DNA of 64,000 nt from Pseudocercospora fijiensis CIRAD86 (lineage: Eukaryota > Ascomycota > Dothideomycetes > Mycosphaerellales > Mycosphaerellaceae). Location: assembly GCF_000340215.1 (NCBI RefSeq), contig NW_006921536.1, forward strand, positions 2,133,582 through 2,197,581, written 5' to 3'. Both the position numbers and the translations under genes were made by a program. Numbering within the stretch: position 1 is the stretch's first letter; each line of letters opens with the position of its first letter. Positions 43,766 to 57,200 of the stretch are shown here, in pieces. The notes under the pieces were generated by a model. The model saw only the letters and a list, made by a program, of their open reading frames with translations, was not told the origin of the DNA and ran no database searches.

Positions 43766-43887
43766 TGTTACGAAGGCAGGCACAGGCATAGGCTGGGCAG
43801 GAGGCCCTAGCCTCCTATAGTACATACTTCTCTAAGCCTAGATAGACTTAGAATGATTATCTACTTCATAACATACGATGTATAACA
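43766..43887 (+). repeat. 5' LTR of E4
   Basis: 122 bp, TGTTACGAAGGCAGG to GTATAACA. The least RIP-altered of the three copies of this LTR. Confidence 0.92.
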
Positions 43888-44389
43888 AAATAGTAGCTTC
43901 GCTTCGAGCACTAGCGTAAAAACACGTACCAACCGTCTCTAAACGGACTATCCGAACTACGGTTTACTATTTCCCCTCTCTAAGGCGAAAAGTCCTCCGC
44001 GCCGAAGGAGAATCCTAACGAACTACTCTAATACTACTTTCCGCACTATAGAACGCCGCAGCTACGCTGCAAAGAAAGAGGCTATAATTTAGTACGAAAC
44101 ATACGAGATCTATAGGCGAATCGGCTCGGAGATCGACGATAGACCTAGCCCTACGCCGCGGCGCGCTTTACGCTCCCTCTATTAATACCCTTACTTGCTA
44201 AGGGCAGGAGCGTCAGTTCGGGTTAGCAGGAGCTAGGCACCTAACCCTCCTAACTTCCCCCTTTTAGGGTATAAGGACGTAGGAGGTTCCGACTACTCTT
44301 ACGGCAGCTGCTACGCCTATAACTGCGGTTGATATCGAGACGGTTTCCCGCTCCGCCTCTTAACATCTACGTTACAATACTAGAGCCTA

Positions 44390-46900
44390 TAGCATTAAAG
44401 GACTAGGAATCTCCGAACGATCCGCCGCCTATAGCTTAGGAGGATTGCACTCTTCCCGAATTAAAGGAAGACAGATACTACCTAGTTTATACGGCATACA
44501 TACTATTAGCTTTCTTAAAACTAAGGTAGTGTCTAAGCAAGCTATTCGAGAAGGATCTTAGATATAGAGTTATCGCTATTACCGAGTAGTGCGAGGATCC
44601 GGAGGAGGCCGAACCTCTACGTCGCCTAAGGTTATAGTCCCGCGTTCTAGATACGGACAAAGACGCAACCCCTAAGCCTTAGATACGCGCTAAGATTATT
44701 AGCTCGTAGGTTGACGACAACTCCCTATCGCTTTCCGCTATACGACAAGTGTATCGTCTAACTTCGCACTAGTCGGATAGCCTATACTTCGCTTAGTAGC
44801 TAGTAGAATACCTCAAGTCTACTAACGAGAATCCGGCCGCGGGCGAGAATTAGCTACGTCGCCGCAAGGTTTATATCCCTCTACGACTAGAGAAGTAGGG
44901 CGTCCGTCGCTCAATTAAGGACGAGAACTTAGGCTAAGCTAAGCCTAATAGACGTAGGGAGTCTTTTAAAATTAACCTACTAACGGGTAACGTTTTCAAG
45001 AATTTCGGAGCCTTTCGTAAAGACGACCCGCCTCCTAAGCCTCGCGAGAGCTCATTGATCTCGGTGTCTAGCAGTTCGATACTTAGCTTACTACCGGATT
45101 CCTAGCTAGAAGGAGAAGACATATCGGGCAAGCAAGCTCTAGGATCTACAGCACCGGCAAACGGTGCAGCCGGCGCTAAATAGCGAGATGAAATTAGACA
45201 AATAAAGTCCTAGGTAGCTTAGCAGCTAGCCGAGTAACGTACTAAGGCAGATAATAATCGAGCTACGGATCGTACACGTCTATAGAGGGCATTAGACGAA
45301 CAGCGCGAGGCTTACGAGATCGAGATATAGGCCCAAATCTAATAAGCGTTTAACGAAGGCCGTAGGGAGGCTATAAGAGCTAAGAACAAAAGCAGAGATA
45401 AGGGTGCAGAAGCTAGTAGAGCACTACCTCTAACAGCCTTAGAACAGCGCTATACTATCGATACGAATAGCATCCCTAAACTGTTCCTTACCGACGAACA
45501 GCGACGTCGAAGGAGGATTGCTAAGTCTACTAAACACTTTAACGACGAGGTTACCGCGAATAACAACGCTACTACTAATACTAATACTAATACTAGGAAT
45601 AATAGGAATAACAACACCTCCGCTAGCACTAACAACGACAATACTAGATACGATAAGCTAGAGGCATTAGTAGGAAAACTAGTAGAGGTAATACAGTCTA
45701 ATAACGCCGCCTTAGCGGCCCTACGACCGAATAATAACTATTCTAGGCTACCGGGGCAGCAGCGATATAGAAATCTTTACGCGATGCGTAGCCGAACTAG
45801 CTAAGGTACGACTAGAGCTAAGTAGCTAGCTAATTAGAATCGGAATGCTCGAGCTAGCATCGTACTAGAGATTAGCTCGGAACGCTACGCCTATAGAGGC
45901 CTTAGCGCTAAAGGCAATCCTAGGCCTACCTAAGATAGGGCCGGCTTTATAGACCCGAGGTTCGAGCCCGCCGACGCATATACTCTACAATACGCTAGTC
46001 CTCCTTACACTCTAGTTACGGACTTTAGTTAGGAGGTCGCGCCCTACAAGTTTAAGCCTAAGTAAGTTAGGTATTTCAATAAGGACCTTCCGGAGAGTAA
46101 GGGCAAAGGCCTAGTTATATATATTAGCAATACGGCCTATTATCGAGACGTTTTTGCTTTCATTACTCGCCTCGATATAGCTATTTAAGTAGGCGAGTAT
46201 CTAGTAGCAACCCTGCGTCTATTACTATATAGATGCCTTTAGGGCTCCGCCTTAGCTTAGTACCTTTACGGCCTTACTAACGATCGACGTACGCTCCTTT
46301 AAACTAGCCCGGGTATCGAGCGATAGAAGGAGGCCTTACGCGAGCAGTTCCGATTAGACCCCTTAGTCGCGGCGCGCGAATTGGAATCGGAATAATATCG
46401 CATTAAGGAAGTCGCGGCCCGAAAGAGCGTAAGCGAATTCGTTATCAACGTTATACGTTTAGTATAGCAAAGCGGTACGGAGTCTCTTATAGGGCAAATT
46501 AACTATGCCTTCCGGAAGATCGTACTAGAGCTACGTAGCGATCTTAATACGCCTACGCTATTATAGACGCATTAGACGCTTATCGATATAATATAAGCCT
46601 ATTATACGACATAGATAGAGTTATATCCTCTAGGTAGCACTACTACCGGCTACTATAACAGTAAGTTAAACCTTCGACGTAGCGATTCGGTATAGGGTAG
46701 GTTCGTAGACCCTAGGTTCGCGTCTAGGTCTCGTTTTAATACTAGACGCTCGTCTTTTCTTAGAAATAACAATCCCTATAATCGGCAGCAACCTAATGCA
46801 TTCTAGTAACGCCGTTAGCCTAGATTATAGGTCTATAGCCGCTAGAGACTATAGGGCGCAAACGTAAGCGTAAACGAGAAAATAGTAGACGCCCGCGGTC
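44390..46900 (+). pseudogene. E4 Gag remnant
   Basis: Collinear with E3 gag. Readable from LPELKEDRYYLVYTAYILLA (about 44,456-44,515) through a charged coiled region, an Asn/Thr-rich linker (about 45,560-45,650) with tandem AAYACT units, to the capsid-like domain with GKGLVIYISNTAYYRDVF (about 46,102-46,155). An Arg-rich nucleocapsid-like end follows at 46,700-46,880. Interruptions are TAG and TAA. Confidence 0.78.
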
Positions 46901-49900
46901 TCCCGTAGTATCCGAATCCTTAGAGACAGCAGACGAATTTCGGAAATGTAAGAGGCTAAGGCATTCCCGCAAATTCCTAGGCTCGTAGTAAAGCTACGTT
47001 CTTCTACGATTTAGTAGACCTAGGGTAGGAGACTAACTATTAAGAACTAGAATACGATAATGCTACCTAAGCCGAGGGCGGAAAGTAGGCCGAGGATTAG
47101 TACGTAGCCGGCGAGGATGTCGGCGGTATCGAGGTAGAAGAGGACTAAGCTCTTCCTCCTATAAATCTATAGTTAACTCTAGTATACTACGCCTAGCCGT
47201 AGGTTCGTAGACCTAAGGTAAATGCCTAGCCTTAACGCGATAAGACGCGACCCGAAGGTCGGTAGACGCGTTATAATATATACGGAGAGGTTTTCCGCTC
47301 GGCTAACGAGTTTTTTAATAGCTACCTCGATTATACGTACCCTAAGGACGCTACTAGGAAGCGTACGAATATTCTTTACGAGCTAGCTCCGGGAAACTCC
47401 TCGAGCTAGAAGTGAAACTAGTTACTACTAGCTAGTATAAAACCGCAAGTCTACCGGAAATTCTAGAATCCCTAGCGGTAGCGGAACTCCCTAAGTCGCC
47501 GGGTCGCTTACTACCGGATAAGCAAACATCTTTATGCCTAGCAATAACGATTATAGTAGGATAGCCTAACTAAACATCGATACCTACACTTCTAGTACTA
47601 TAGCCCGCAACCTCTAGTCTATTAACAGATGTCTAAGCCTAAATATTCTAGTCTATATCGGTATCGCGCCCCCCCGTAGCGGATTATACGCCTACGCTAG
47701 CGGGCGTAGCTTTTCCTATAGAAGATTCTTCCGCTACGATCGCTCTATAGTAGACTACGCCTAGCTCTATCTATATATCAGATTTGCTACTAGATATCCT
47801 AGCGGGCGTAGCGACTACTATCGGGAGGTCCCCGATTAATCTAGACGCGTTGAATGTTTAGAATGCTATAACATTAGTTACAGAGCAGCCCTAAGTCTAC
47901 TATATCGCCTAAACGGCTAAGGCTACGCCCTTAGCGGGAGAGGCGTAGCACTATACGATTTTATCGAGTACCTCGAAGATTTCTTCCCCTATCGACGATA
48001 GGAAGGCTCGCGTAGGGAAGCGCTCCTTCGGTGCTATTAATGACCTAATACTACAGGTCTATTATATACGAGAACGCCCTTAATAGGAATTGCAAATTAT
48101 ACCCTGCTTAGCAAAACTCCCTCCGGGAGACCTAGCTTATACCTTTAGATATTACGATATCGTCGAAGCGAACTGCGCCCTTTCTCCGGAAGGGGATTTT
48201 AAGCGCGTTTGCCTCGATACTAGTACTAAAGCATCTATAATAGACCGGGGGTAGCTAACTACACAACTAGGGCAGGACGATATTTAGTATCTTAAGCAAC
48301 CTCTAGAATTCCGTAGTTTAGCTAGAAGTATATAGTACGAGCAATAGATCAATTTGTCGATATACTTTCCTATCTTCGCTAGGCATTCTTAGTTACCCGC
48401 TCTAGCCTATATTAAATAGCTAGTAAGGGTAATGCTAAACTTACCCTATAATATGCTCCTCGGGATAGATATTATAACGCCCGCAGGATTTATTATCTAT
48501 ACGGGCGCTAGATATATTAAGATAATAGGAAACGACGGCGCGCTTATACCGATCGCCTATTCGCTAAAATCTGATCGTTTCCTACGCGCTAATGTCAAGT
48601 CTATAGATAGACTAAGAGTGCTACTACGTATAGCCGTTATAGCTAAGGTACAAATCGACAAAGCCGACGCCCTAAAGGACGTAAATAGGGACTTCCTCTT
48701 CGCGCTAAATCTGCTAGGCCTCCCTAATACGGCGGTAGTATACGCCTATATAGCCGGACTAGAGATGCTAGCGGTATAGGTCCGCAACCTTAGCTACGAT
48801 AACGACTTAATTATTTAGCGACATCGAAGTATAGGCGAATTATAGGAACTATAGCTAGATAACTTCTACTAGATCGACGAGTTCGATACCGACCCTAGGT
48901 CGATAGAGCGCAAGATTAGCGGCGCGCCTCTTAGACGAGATCTACGACTAATAAATAGGCTCTACTATATATCCGAACCGATAGACCTACGGTTACTAGC
49001 AGTTTTTTAAAGCGACGCTATAGGCTAGTTTTAGTCAATTCCGCCTCTAGCTAAAGACTCCGCAAATCGCGATTAGGCTAGAGTAGGCCTACAATTCCGG
49101 CGGATCCGTAAATCTCAACCTGCTATTTGCGGACTTAGCGAAAACGACGAGATAGACTTAATAGACCTAGACTACCCTTCCGATACTACGAAGATCTTAG
49201 TAGATACGGGGATAGCTACCGTTACAACCTCGGCTAGAGTAACGATCTATATAGCGAATCTAGATGCCGCGGTAGCCTTAGACATTAGGTCTATCGTAGA
49301 GAAATACCCCTAACTATAGATAGATCGGGGTACGACGATCGATCTTCCTAAAGATAGATAGCTAGAGCTCCTACTTAAATCGGGCTAGGAAAACGAGAAG
49401 TTTAGTAGCAAGGTCTACCGTATATCCGACAAGGATAATGCAGAGGTAAATAAGCAGTTTAATAAGCTTTATACTTAAGGCAAAATAGCCTATAGTAAAA
49501 AGCTATCGCCGCTAGCATAGCTAGTCTTTATAGTCTAGAGAACTCTTTTCCGCGACGATAGTACTACGTATAGGAAGCCGCGCGTAGTAATCGATATCCG
49601 AGGCCTTAATAGTATATCCTAGAAGGACACCTACCCGCTACTACTCTAGGACGACATTATCGCGAAATTACGCGGCTATAAGTATATTTCTGTTATAGAT
49701 ATAAGATCTATGTTCTACTAGTTCGCAGTCGCGGAAAAGGATCGCTAGAAATTTACCGTTAATACTACGCGGGGATAGGAATATCTAAAAGTCGCTGCTA
49801 TAGGTTACTATAATAGCGTATAGTATATACAAAGACTGCTCGACCGCACCCTACGGGAATTCGGCGACGTAGCGAATAGGTACATTAACGATATAGTTCT

Positions 49901-52900
49901 CGGCTCGGTAGACCTAGAGTCCTACCGAGGTTTGCTTAATCGCGCATTTAAAAAAATGGATAAGATACGGTTTAGTTTAGAGCTAGGAAAGGCGTTCTTA
50001 GGTTTCCCCTCTATAAAAATCCTAGGTAGAGAAGTAGACGGAAAAGGCTTCGCAACGTAGGCGGATCGACTCGTAGCACTACGAGAATTAGAAAAACCTA
50101 CTAACGCCGAATAACTTAAGCAATATCTCGGACTAGTAGGCTACCTTAGGTCTACGGTACTATACTACGGAAGAATTACCCTACCGCTATAATAGGCGAA
50201 AGTCGCGGCTATAAAGGATTATTAGGCTACCTAAACGAAAGGAGGTAAGCGACGCGCTTAAATGCGGGGCGCGCGCCTCTAATAGACTAACGAAATAAAC
50301 ACCGCTTAGGAAATTATACAGTCGATATAGTCGGAAGAGCACCGAGGGTTTCTTTAGCATTTTGACCCTAAGTCTACCCTCTATATCGACGTTGATATAT
50401 CTAAGGAATTCGGAATCGGGGTAATATACTACTAAGTCTACGGAGACTTAGATATAGAATACGAGGAGCCCGAACTAGTAACTCGTAGAGACGATATAGT
50501 TTCGGATTTCGTTAATAGTACTACCTAGTTGCGGAGATCTAAGCAATTCCCGCGTAATAGACTTAAGGTCTTAGGATTTGCTAGCTATGCACTTACCGGG
50601 GCCGAAGCCCGCTACTAGCCTATAGAACTCGAATTGTTCGGGGTAGTATAGGCAATTAAGAGGGCCTCTTATATAGTAGATTCCGCGCTAAAGACTATCG
50701 TAGTTACCGACTATAGTATAGTTACTACGATAGCGAAAAAGATATAGATCGTAACGACGGTGTCTACGGCTAGCCTTAACCGCCGAATTATCTAAGCCGC
50801 GGTATATATTTCCTAGTTTACAAACCTCGACATTATTTATAGGCCGGGTAGGAATTATATCGCTCCCGATATACTCTCCCGATTGTAAGGTGCGAGCTCT
50901 CCTAATCGATATAACTTTAATATAAGCGGCCTCGACGAGATTCCCGCGATATTAGTAAGGGCGCTAATGTTAGAAATGCTACGAAACCCTACGTCTATCG
51001 AAGATATCGGGAGCAGCGTAGAAAAGGTATATATTATAGAAAGATCTAGACGATAGATAAACGATGCCTAGAATCGGCCTACGCTAAAGACCGGTACTAT
51101 ACCCCCTCGCCTAGATCCTAGGCCGCGATCCTTAGCCCTTCCGAACTTCTGTCTAAGCGTTCCTATTCTTCCTGCTATAGCGTTAGTTAATATAGCATCC
51201 CTATCCAAGATCGACTATACTAAGTGTTTTCTTTCGCGACTCGATAGACATAAATACTAGGCCTACGATAAGATCCCTGCATTTTTCTATAGTCTCCGAG
51301 GGGAACCTAGCTATTATATTAAAACGGTTATATCGCTGTCCGATAACTTTAAGACCTAGCTAAGATAGGCTTATTAGGAAGACCGTCCGTAGAGACGTTT
51401 GCTCTCCGTCCTTTAGTCTATCGAGATAGCGTATATATAGGAATAGCAACCTTAGCCGGATCGAATGTTAAACCGGTAGGCGAGGAGGAAGCAGAAACGC
51501 GAGCGAGATAGAGAGCTTAAGCGAAGATCCGCACACCTCGAAGCCGCCTAGCGCAAAGATAGCAGCGAGAAACTATAGGTCTATCCTAAGGCGACGCCCG
51601 GCTACCTCCTAAAACCGCCTTCTCTCCGCTCTTTAGAGGACACGGCCGCTCGCAGTATATAGAACGCGCTTAAGAGACTAGACGATGTTCCTATAGACCT
51701 AAAGTCCTTGTATAGTATTAGATTCTTTCGGGAGGACGGCCTTATCTACTACGTCGACCTAGTTTTACTTTACTCTCGATTATATATTCCTTTCGCCCTA
51801 ACTTACGAGATCTTTAAGATAGTATATAACCTAAGGCACTACGCGGGGTTCTAGCGCACGCTCGATCGAGTTAACGCTAGTTTCTATATTAGGAACTGCC
51901 GTCGATATTTAGAACGATATATCGATTAGTGTAGTATATATAAGGCGAACCAATCGACTCGGTATAAGCCCTACGGCTAGCTCAACCTAATAGACTCGAA
52001 GTATCGACTTCCTATAGACGTCTAAACAGCGGATTGGATTATAGGACTCCCGCCTACTAACGAAGGTTTCGATACGCTCCTTATAGTTACCTATAAGAAA
52101 TCTAAGCGAGTTTTGCTACTTCCCGGGAAATGCTAGTAGACTATAGAAACGTAGGTAGCCCAATACCTTACGTCTATCTAAGAACGATCTTAGCGGGTTG
52201 CTAAGGTGTTTATTTGCGACCGGGACCCTAAATGGCTATCTAAATTTTTCACTATAATAATAAAGCTACTAGGAGCATCGATCCTCGCCTCTATAGCTTA
52301 CTACCTACAGATAGATAGCTAGTCTAAGCGTACAAATTAGACCGTTAAGATCGCTATACGGTATTTTATTACGGCAAATCTAGATGTATAGTAGACGGAC
52401 GTCCTTCCCTCCCTTATATCCTATCTCGGGAGTATTAAGAATGCGAGTACCGGCGTCTCGCCCGATAAGATGCTTTTCGGGTTCGATTTAAATACCGATA
52501 CCTTTGTCGGGCTCCGGGAACTATAGCTAAAAGACTACGCAACGCTACGATAGCAGTTTCGCGACGTAGCCGAGGAATCTATAGCCTTCGTAGCGGTAGA
52601 CATAAAGCACCGCTACGATGCTAAGCATTAGTATATATTCTTCGAGCCGGGAGACTATGCTATACTTAGGCTACATTACGGATATCGCGTGTATAGTTAG
52701 AGCTATCGCAAATATAGCAATTAGGCTACAGGCCCTTTTAAGATTAAGAGAAGGATAGGCAAGCTAGCCTATAAACTAGAGCTGCCGAAATTAGCTAAGT
52801 TCTACCCGGTAATATCGATCGCGCAGCTTAAGCTAGCCCCTAACCTAGCAAAGGACCCGTTCGTAAGACTATACGACCGCATCCCCGTACCGATAGACCT

Positions 52901-53940
52901 ATAGTCTAAGCAACTAGCAATAACTCCTAAACGCGTTTTAGGGAAGCGTAGTTCTAGAGGAAAAACGGAATATCTAGTTAAGTAGAAGGACGAGCAGCCG
53001 ATAATAAATAAATAGATTAGGGTAGACGACCTTCTAGAGAGCAACGCTTACCTAATCGACTAGTTCGAGGACTCCTAAATTACGGATAAGCAGATTAGTT
53101 AGATAAAACCATCCCTAATATCGCGAATGCCTACGTAGGTCGCGCCGATAGCAAAGCGACTCTAGTCTAATAACAATAAAGAGGAACAGCTACGGCGAGA
53201 TACGTAGCCTATAAGACGGCAGCCGCTAAGAGGAGGCGGAAGGCCGAACTACGCGGAAGATAGCGATCCTAAGTCTATTAAGAAGGTTACCTAACCCGAC
53301 GCCTAGGAAGCGTAGATAGGTTAGTCGGCTACTAATACAGACCCGAACCGGCTAACTTCGCTAGCAAGTAAAAATGCTACGTTAAGCGAATCGACTAGCT
53401 TAGACGTATATCGCTTCCGCGATAGCGGCAGCTGCGACGCCCGGAAATAGGCTAAGACCTTAGGTCTACTATCCGTATCTAACGCCCGATCGCGTAAACT
53501 AAAGGCTAGGGCGCTTATCCCGACGGTAAGACGCCTTACTAAGGAGGAGATCTAGCGATAGCGAGATACTCTAGCCCTACTAAATATATAGGTAGGGGCG
53601 TATCGTAGAATCCTCCGCAACGATACCTTGCCGTCCTTTTTTACTATACTGCGTTTCCCTCTAATTACTACGAATCGGTACCTCGACCTATAGCTATAGG
53701 TTTTTCCCCTATTAGGAGAAATCTAAGAAGTTTCTAGGAAAATTACTTAAACAGATCTTGCACGTATTATAGACCTAGACATCGGGCCTAAGACGCTACT
53801 CTATCCTTCTCCCGTACCCTTACTTTCTAGCTATTCTAGCGCCTTCTATCTATTAGATACACGCGGCTAGAATAAGGTTTACGTACCCGCGCGACCGTTG
53901 CTAACGCGGTACGTAGAAGCTCGGACTACATCGCCGAAGT
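46901..53940 (+). pseudogene. E4 Pol remnant: protease, RT, RNase H, integrase, chromodomain
   Basis: The retropepsin end lies at 48,432-48,530 (LPYNMLLGIDIITPAGFIIY). RT: RVVIDIRGLN (about 49,585), YISVIDIRSMFY (about 49,683), and the catalytic box YINDIVLGS at about 49,881-49,907, where YxDDI is usual (GAC to AAC change). RNase H has TLYIDVDISKEFGIGVIYY (about 50,378-50,435), then NYIAPDILSR (about 50,850-50,880). Integrase has a zinc-binding region (about 51,820-51,960), FICDRDPKWLSKF (about 52,211-52,250) and a GPY/F end (about 52,730-52,790). A chromodomain, EYLVK then KDEQPIINK then IRVDDLLE, lies at about 52,968-53,040. A basic, Pro/Ser-rich tail continues to about 53,940. Confidence 0.87.
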
Positions 53941-54213
53941 AACATTTCAACTATCGCTCGGATTAACGATAATAACAATATATATAGCTACGAGGCGCAA
54001 CAATACATATAGCTACGAGGCGCGTAACTGTAGCTGTCTATATTATAGCAACGTTAAACAAGCATTACAAGAAGCATTATTACTATAGCCGGCGGGTCGA
54101 AGCTTTAGTTAAAGCGCGGCGCGACGATATTCGGCTAGGAAGACATACCTCTACTAGAATATACGCCTTTACTAGGCGGCACCCCCGAAACGCCTCCGTC
54201 CGGCTAGGTAACG

Positions 54214-57200
54214 ATGTCGCTATAGCGCGACGAAGATCCTAAGGAAATAGGAAAGAGTAATGAAGTTAAGAATAGAGAGAATCCTAAGGCTATAGAAATA
54301 GATAGGGAAGATAGCAATAAAGACTATAAGGAAAATAGAGGACGGGAGCCTGTTCCCGAGAATAAAGAAAACGAGAATAAAGAAAATGAAAATAAAAAAA
54401 GCAATAACGAAGAAGGGGAGCCTATTCCTAGAACTGAGAATAAGGATGCTACGGGAGATAGGGGAAATCCCGAGGATAATTAGTCTACTGCTCTAGATAA
54501 TAGAGGAGCAGTAGGAAAGTAGGCTATATCTACCGATAGGGAAGAGTAAGGATAGGATAACGACGAGGTTGAGGAAGATATATCCGATAACGACGGGAAA
54601 GAAGAGCAAGGATAGAAGGCTACTAAGAGATAGGCGCCTAAGACAAAGCGCCTTGTTATCGTACTACCTAAGCCGGGCGAAATCCTACGCATACCGTACC
54701 TAGATAAGGTGCTAAGGTTCTCCGATATACTCTTATATATCGATAGAGCTAGCTATAAGGCTAACGCCGTCTCGGACGTACCCGGCATACTAGTACGTTC
54801 TATTAACGGTATAATACGACGCGAACACAAACTCCTATATAAGATTGCAACGAATAGCAGGCCGGAGAAAGCTCTAGTGCTATAGTTACCCGCAGCTCCT
54901 ATCTACGCCGAGCGATATACGGCTTTCGGCACTCCTCGGATCGAGTATACGGCTATACCTTAGGTCTATAAAACGATCGGCGCCTTAGGAAACCGCCTCT
55001 ACTACACCTTAGAGACTAGCTACAACGCCGACGCGCCGCACTACTACGATACCTACGATTAGTAGGGTCGCGAACGCCTCGACCTCTACGAATAGAAGCT
55101 TCGCGACGGTATAGAGACTAAGGCTAGACGCTAGGTCTATCGCAAGGAATCGAGAGAAGAGGGCCTTAAAGACAACAGCTATAAGGCCCTATAGATCGAA
55201 TCAGAGACAGAGGGCGAGCGCGCTACGCGTCTCGCCGATATTAAGAAGGCCTCGAAGGCTAAGCTCGACTAGTATAAGAGGAAGTTTAGAAAAAAGGATA
55301 ATAAGGGCCGCGACGTATATAGCAACTGCCTCTAGCCGGACCTCGCCTCTTTTAAGGACGAGTACGATTTCGACGCCGACGACGAGAAGCCTACCTAAGC
55401 TAGGAAGAAGGCTATTCTCGGCGCGCGCGCAGCACTACGGGCGGACTAGCTTATTAACATTTTGCCTAATAGACTAGCGGCATACCTCGCATCGGTCTAG
55501 CTATTATATTTTAGCCTTAACGAATTCAAGACGGCGCTTATTAACCCGGATTCTATATACGGTTCCGAAAAGTACGCAAATTAGTAATACGCCCCCCCCG
55601 GCGAACAGCCTAAGGCGATTTAGAAGAGTACGGGCGAGATCTACCCTCCTAGATAGATAAGGAAAGGCTAGAGCGGACCGAGAAACCCTTACTACGGTGC
55701 TAACGTACGCTTACTCGAGTAGGCGACCGCCGGCAACAAGCTACTATATAATATTAACGAAGGCGATTTCTCTACGAATAACTCGATCTTATACGCCCCT
55801 AAGGCTCCGGAGGACTTTACGATACCGAACTACGCCGTCCTAAGATACGAGCGGGACAGTCTTACTTACGTAACGGCTTTTTAGACGATTTACTAAGGCG
55901 AAATGACGCCTGTTGCCGTCGCCTACTACGCGCTAGTATACTAGGTTACGGAAGGAGTAGGCTGCCTCGCAAACTATATAGAGGCAGCGAGTTGTTTCGC
56001 CGGACTAATCGCCGACATATTCGAGCGTTGCAAGGCAGATCTAAGGTAGAGAATTGTCGAAGACCTCGAGTCTATCTACGATATCTTCCCTAAACCCTAT
56101 CCGGCGCTAATTCTTTAGGGCGAATAGCTAAAAATATAGCGCTCGATATATATATAGCTAATCGCGGCGCTTATAGACGACGAGAAGTAGCAATTAGAAT
56201 ACGGCGACATTACTAGGGATTTCGAGCGCGTTATCCGTAACTTTTAGATATAGTTAGGCCGTTTCCCGCTAGGCCTACGCGCCCTGCTAATAGACCTAAT
56301 GTTGAGTCTTACACCGGCTACCTAAGGCATAATCTTTTAGGATATTCCTTTAGCCTACTACGAAGAGAAGGCTAAGGCGATAACGAAAGACGGATACTAA
56401 CGCCCGGCGATACTACTATATCCCGACTATATAAAGTAGAAAAAAGCAATCGACTAGAGGATATCTATATAGACTAAGAAATTCAAGGCCAAACTCTAAG
56501 AATAGAAGGCCTAGGAGCAGGCCGACGCAAAGGCCTAGAAAGCGGCCTAGAAAGCCGCGAAAGTGTAGAAGGCCGCCTCTACCTCGATAGCTAGAAAGCG
56601 CAAGGATGCACCTACGTCGGCCCTAGCCGCTGCTAAAAAGGCCAAGTCTACTAAAGCCGACAATAGCAAAGCCGACCCGCTAACTACTACTAAAAAGGCC
56701 AAGTCGACTAAAGCCGACCCGCTAACCGCTACTAAAAAGGCCAAGTCTACTAAAGCCGACGATAGCAAAGCCGACCCGGGTACCGGAAAAGGCAAATCTA
56801 TAAAGGCGCCCGCCGGGAAGGCCGTAATAGCAGGAAAGGCTAAGTCTACTAAAGCGTAAGCCGCGAAATCCGTAGCGGCGCCGAAGAAAGCAACCGATAT
56901 AGGTAATTTAGACTTAGGCAAACCTACAACTCGCGTAGATAAGGAGATCGTAGACGCCGCTGTCTACGTAGGACTAGCTCCCTAAGGACTCCTTACAGAT
57001 TCGACGATCCGCCTCCCTACGAGCCGTTTCGACTTTCCGAGACTTATAATAGCTTTCCGCAACGCAGACTTAGAGCGGGTACTGCCCGGTAACAAGCTAC
57101 GTCTATTAAGGGAGTAGGAGAAGGATTTCATCCGCCGCTCCGTAGCTTTTTGCGAACTCAATATCGATACTAGCTAGCTTATCCTCGCGATGTTCCTAGA

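Noticed and set aside
48432..48779. Independent 115-codon gene
   Set aside because: It is the end of the E4 protease domain and its linker, in frame with the rest of pol.
49881..49907. RT catalytic box reads YINDI in E4 (and YLDN in E2 at 24,341), suggesting a variant active site
   Set aside because: The change is GAC to AAC after a T in both, exactly a TG to TA RIP step; E1 of the same family as E2 keeps YLDDIL. It is mutation damage, not a variant enzyme.
56547..56921. 124-codon minus-strand ORF
   Set aside because: It is the reverse complement of the Lys/Ala repeat linker in the E4 third ORF.
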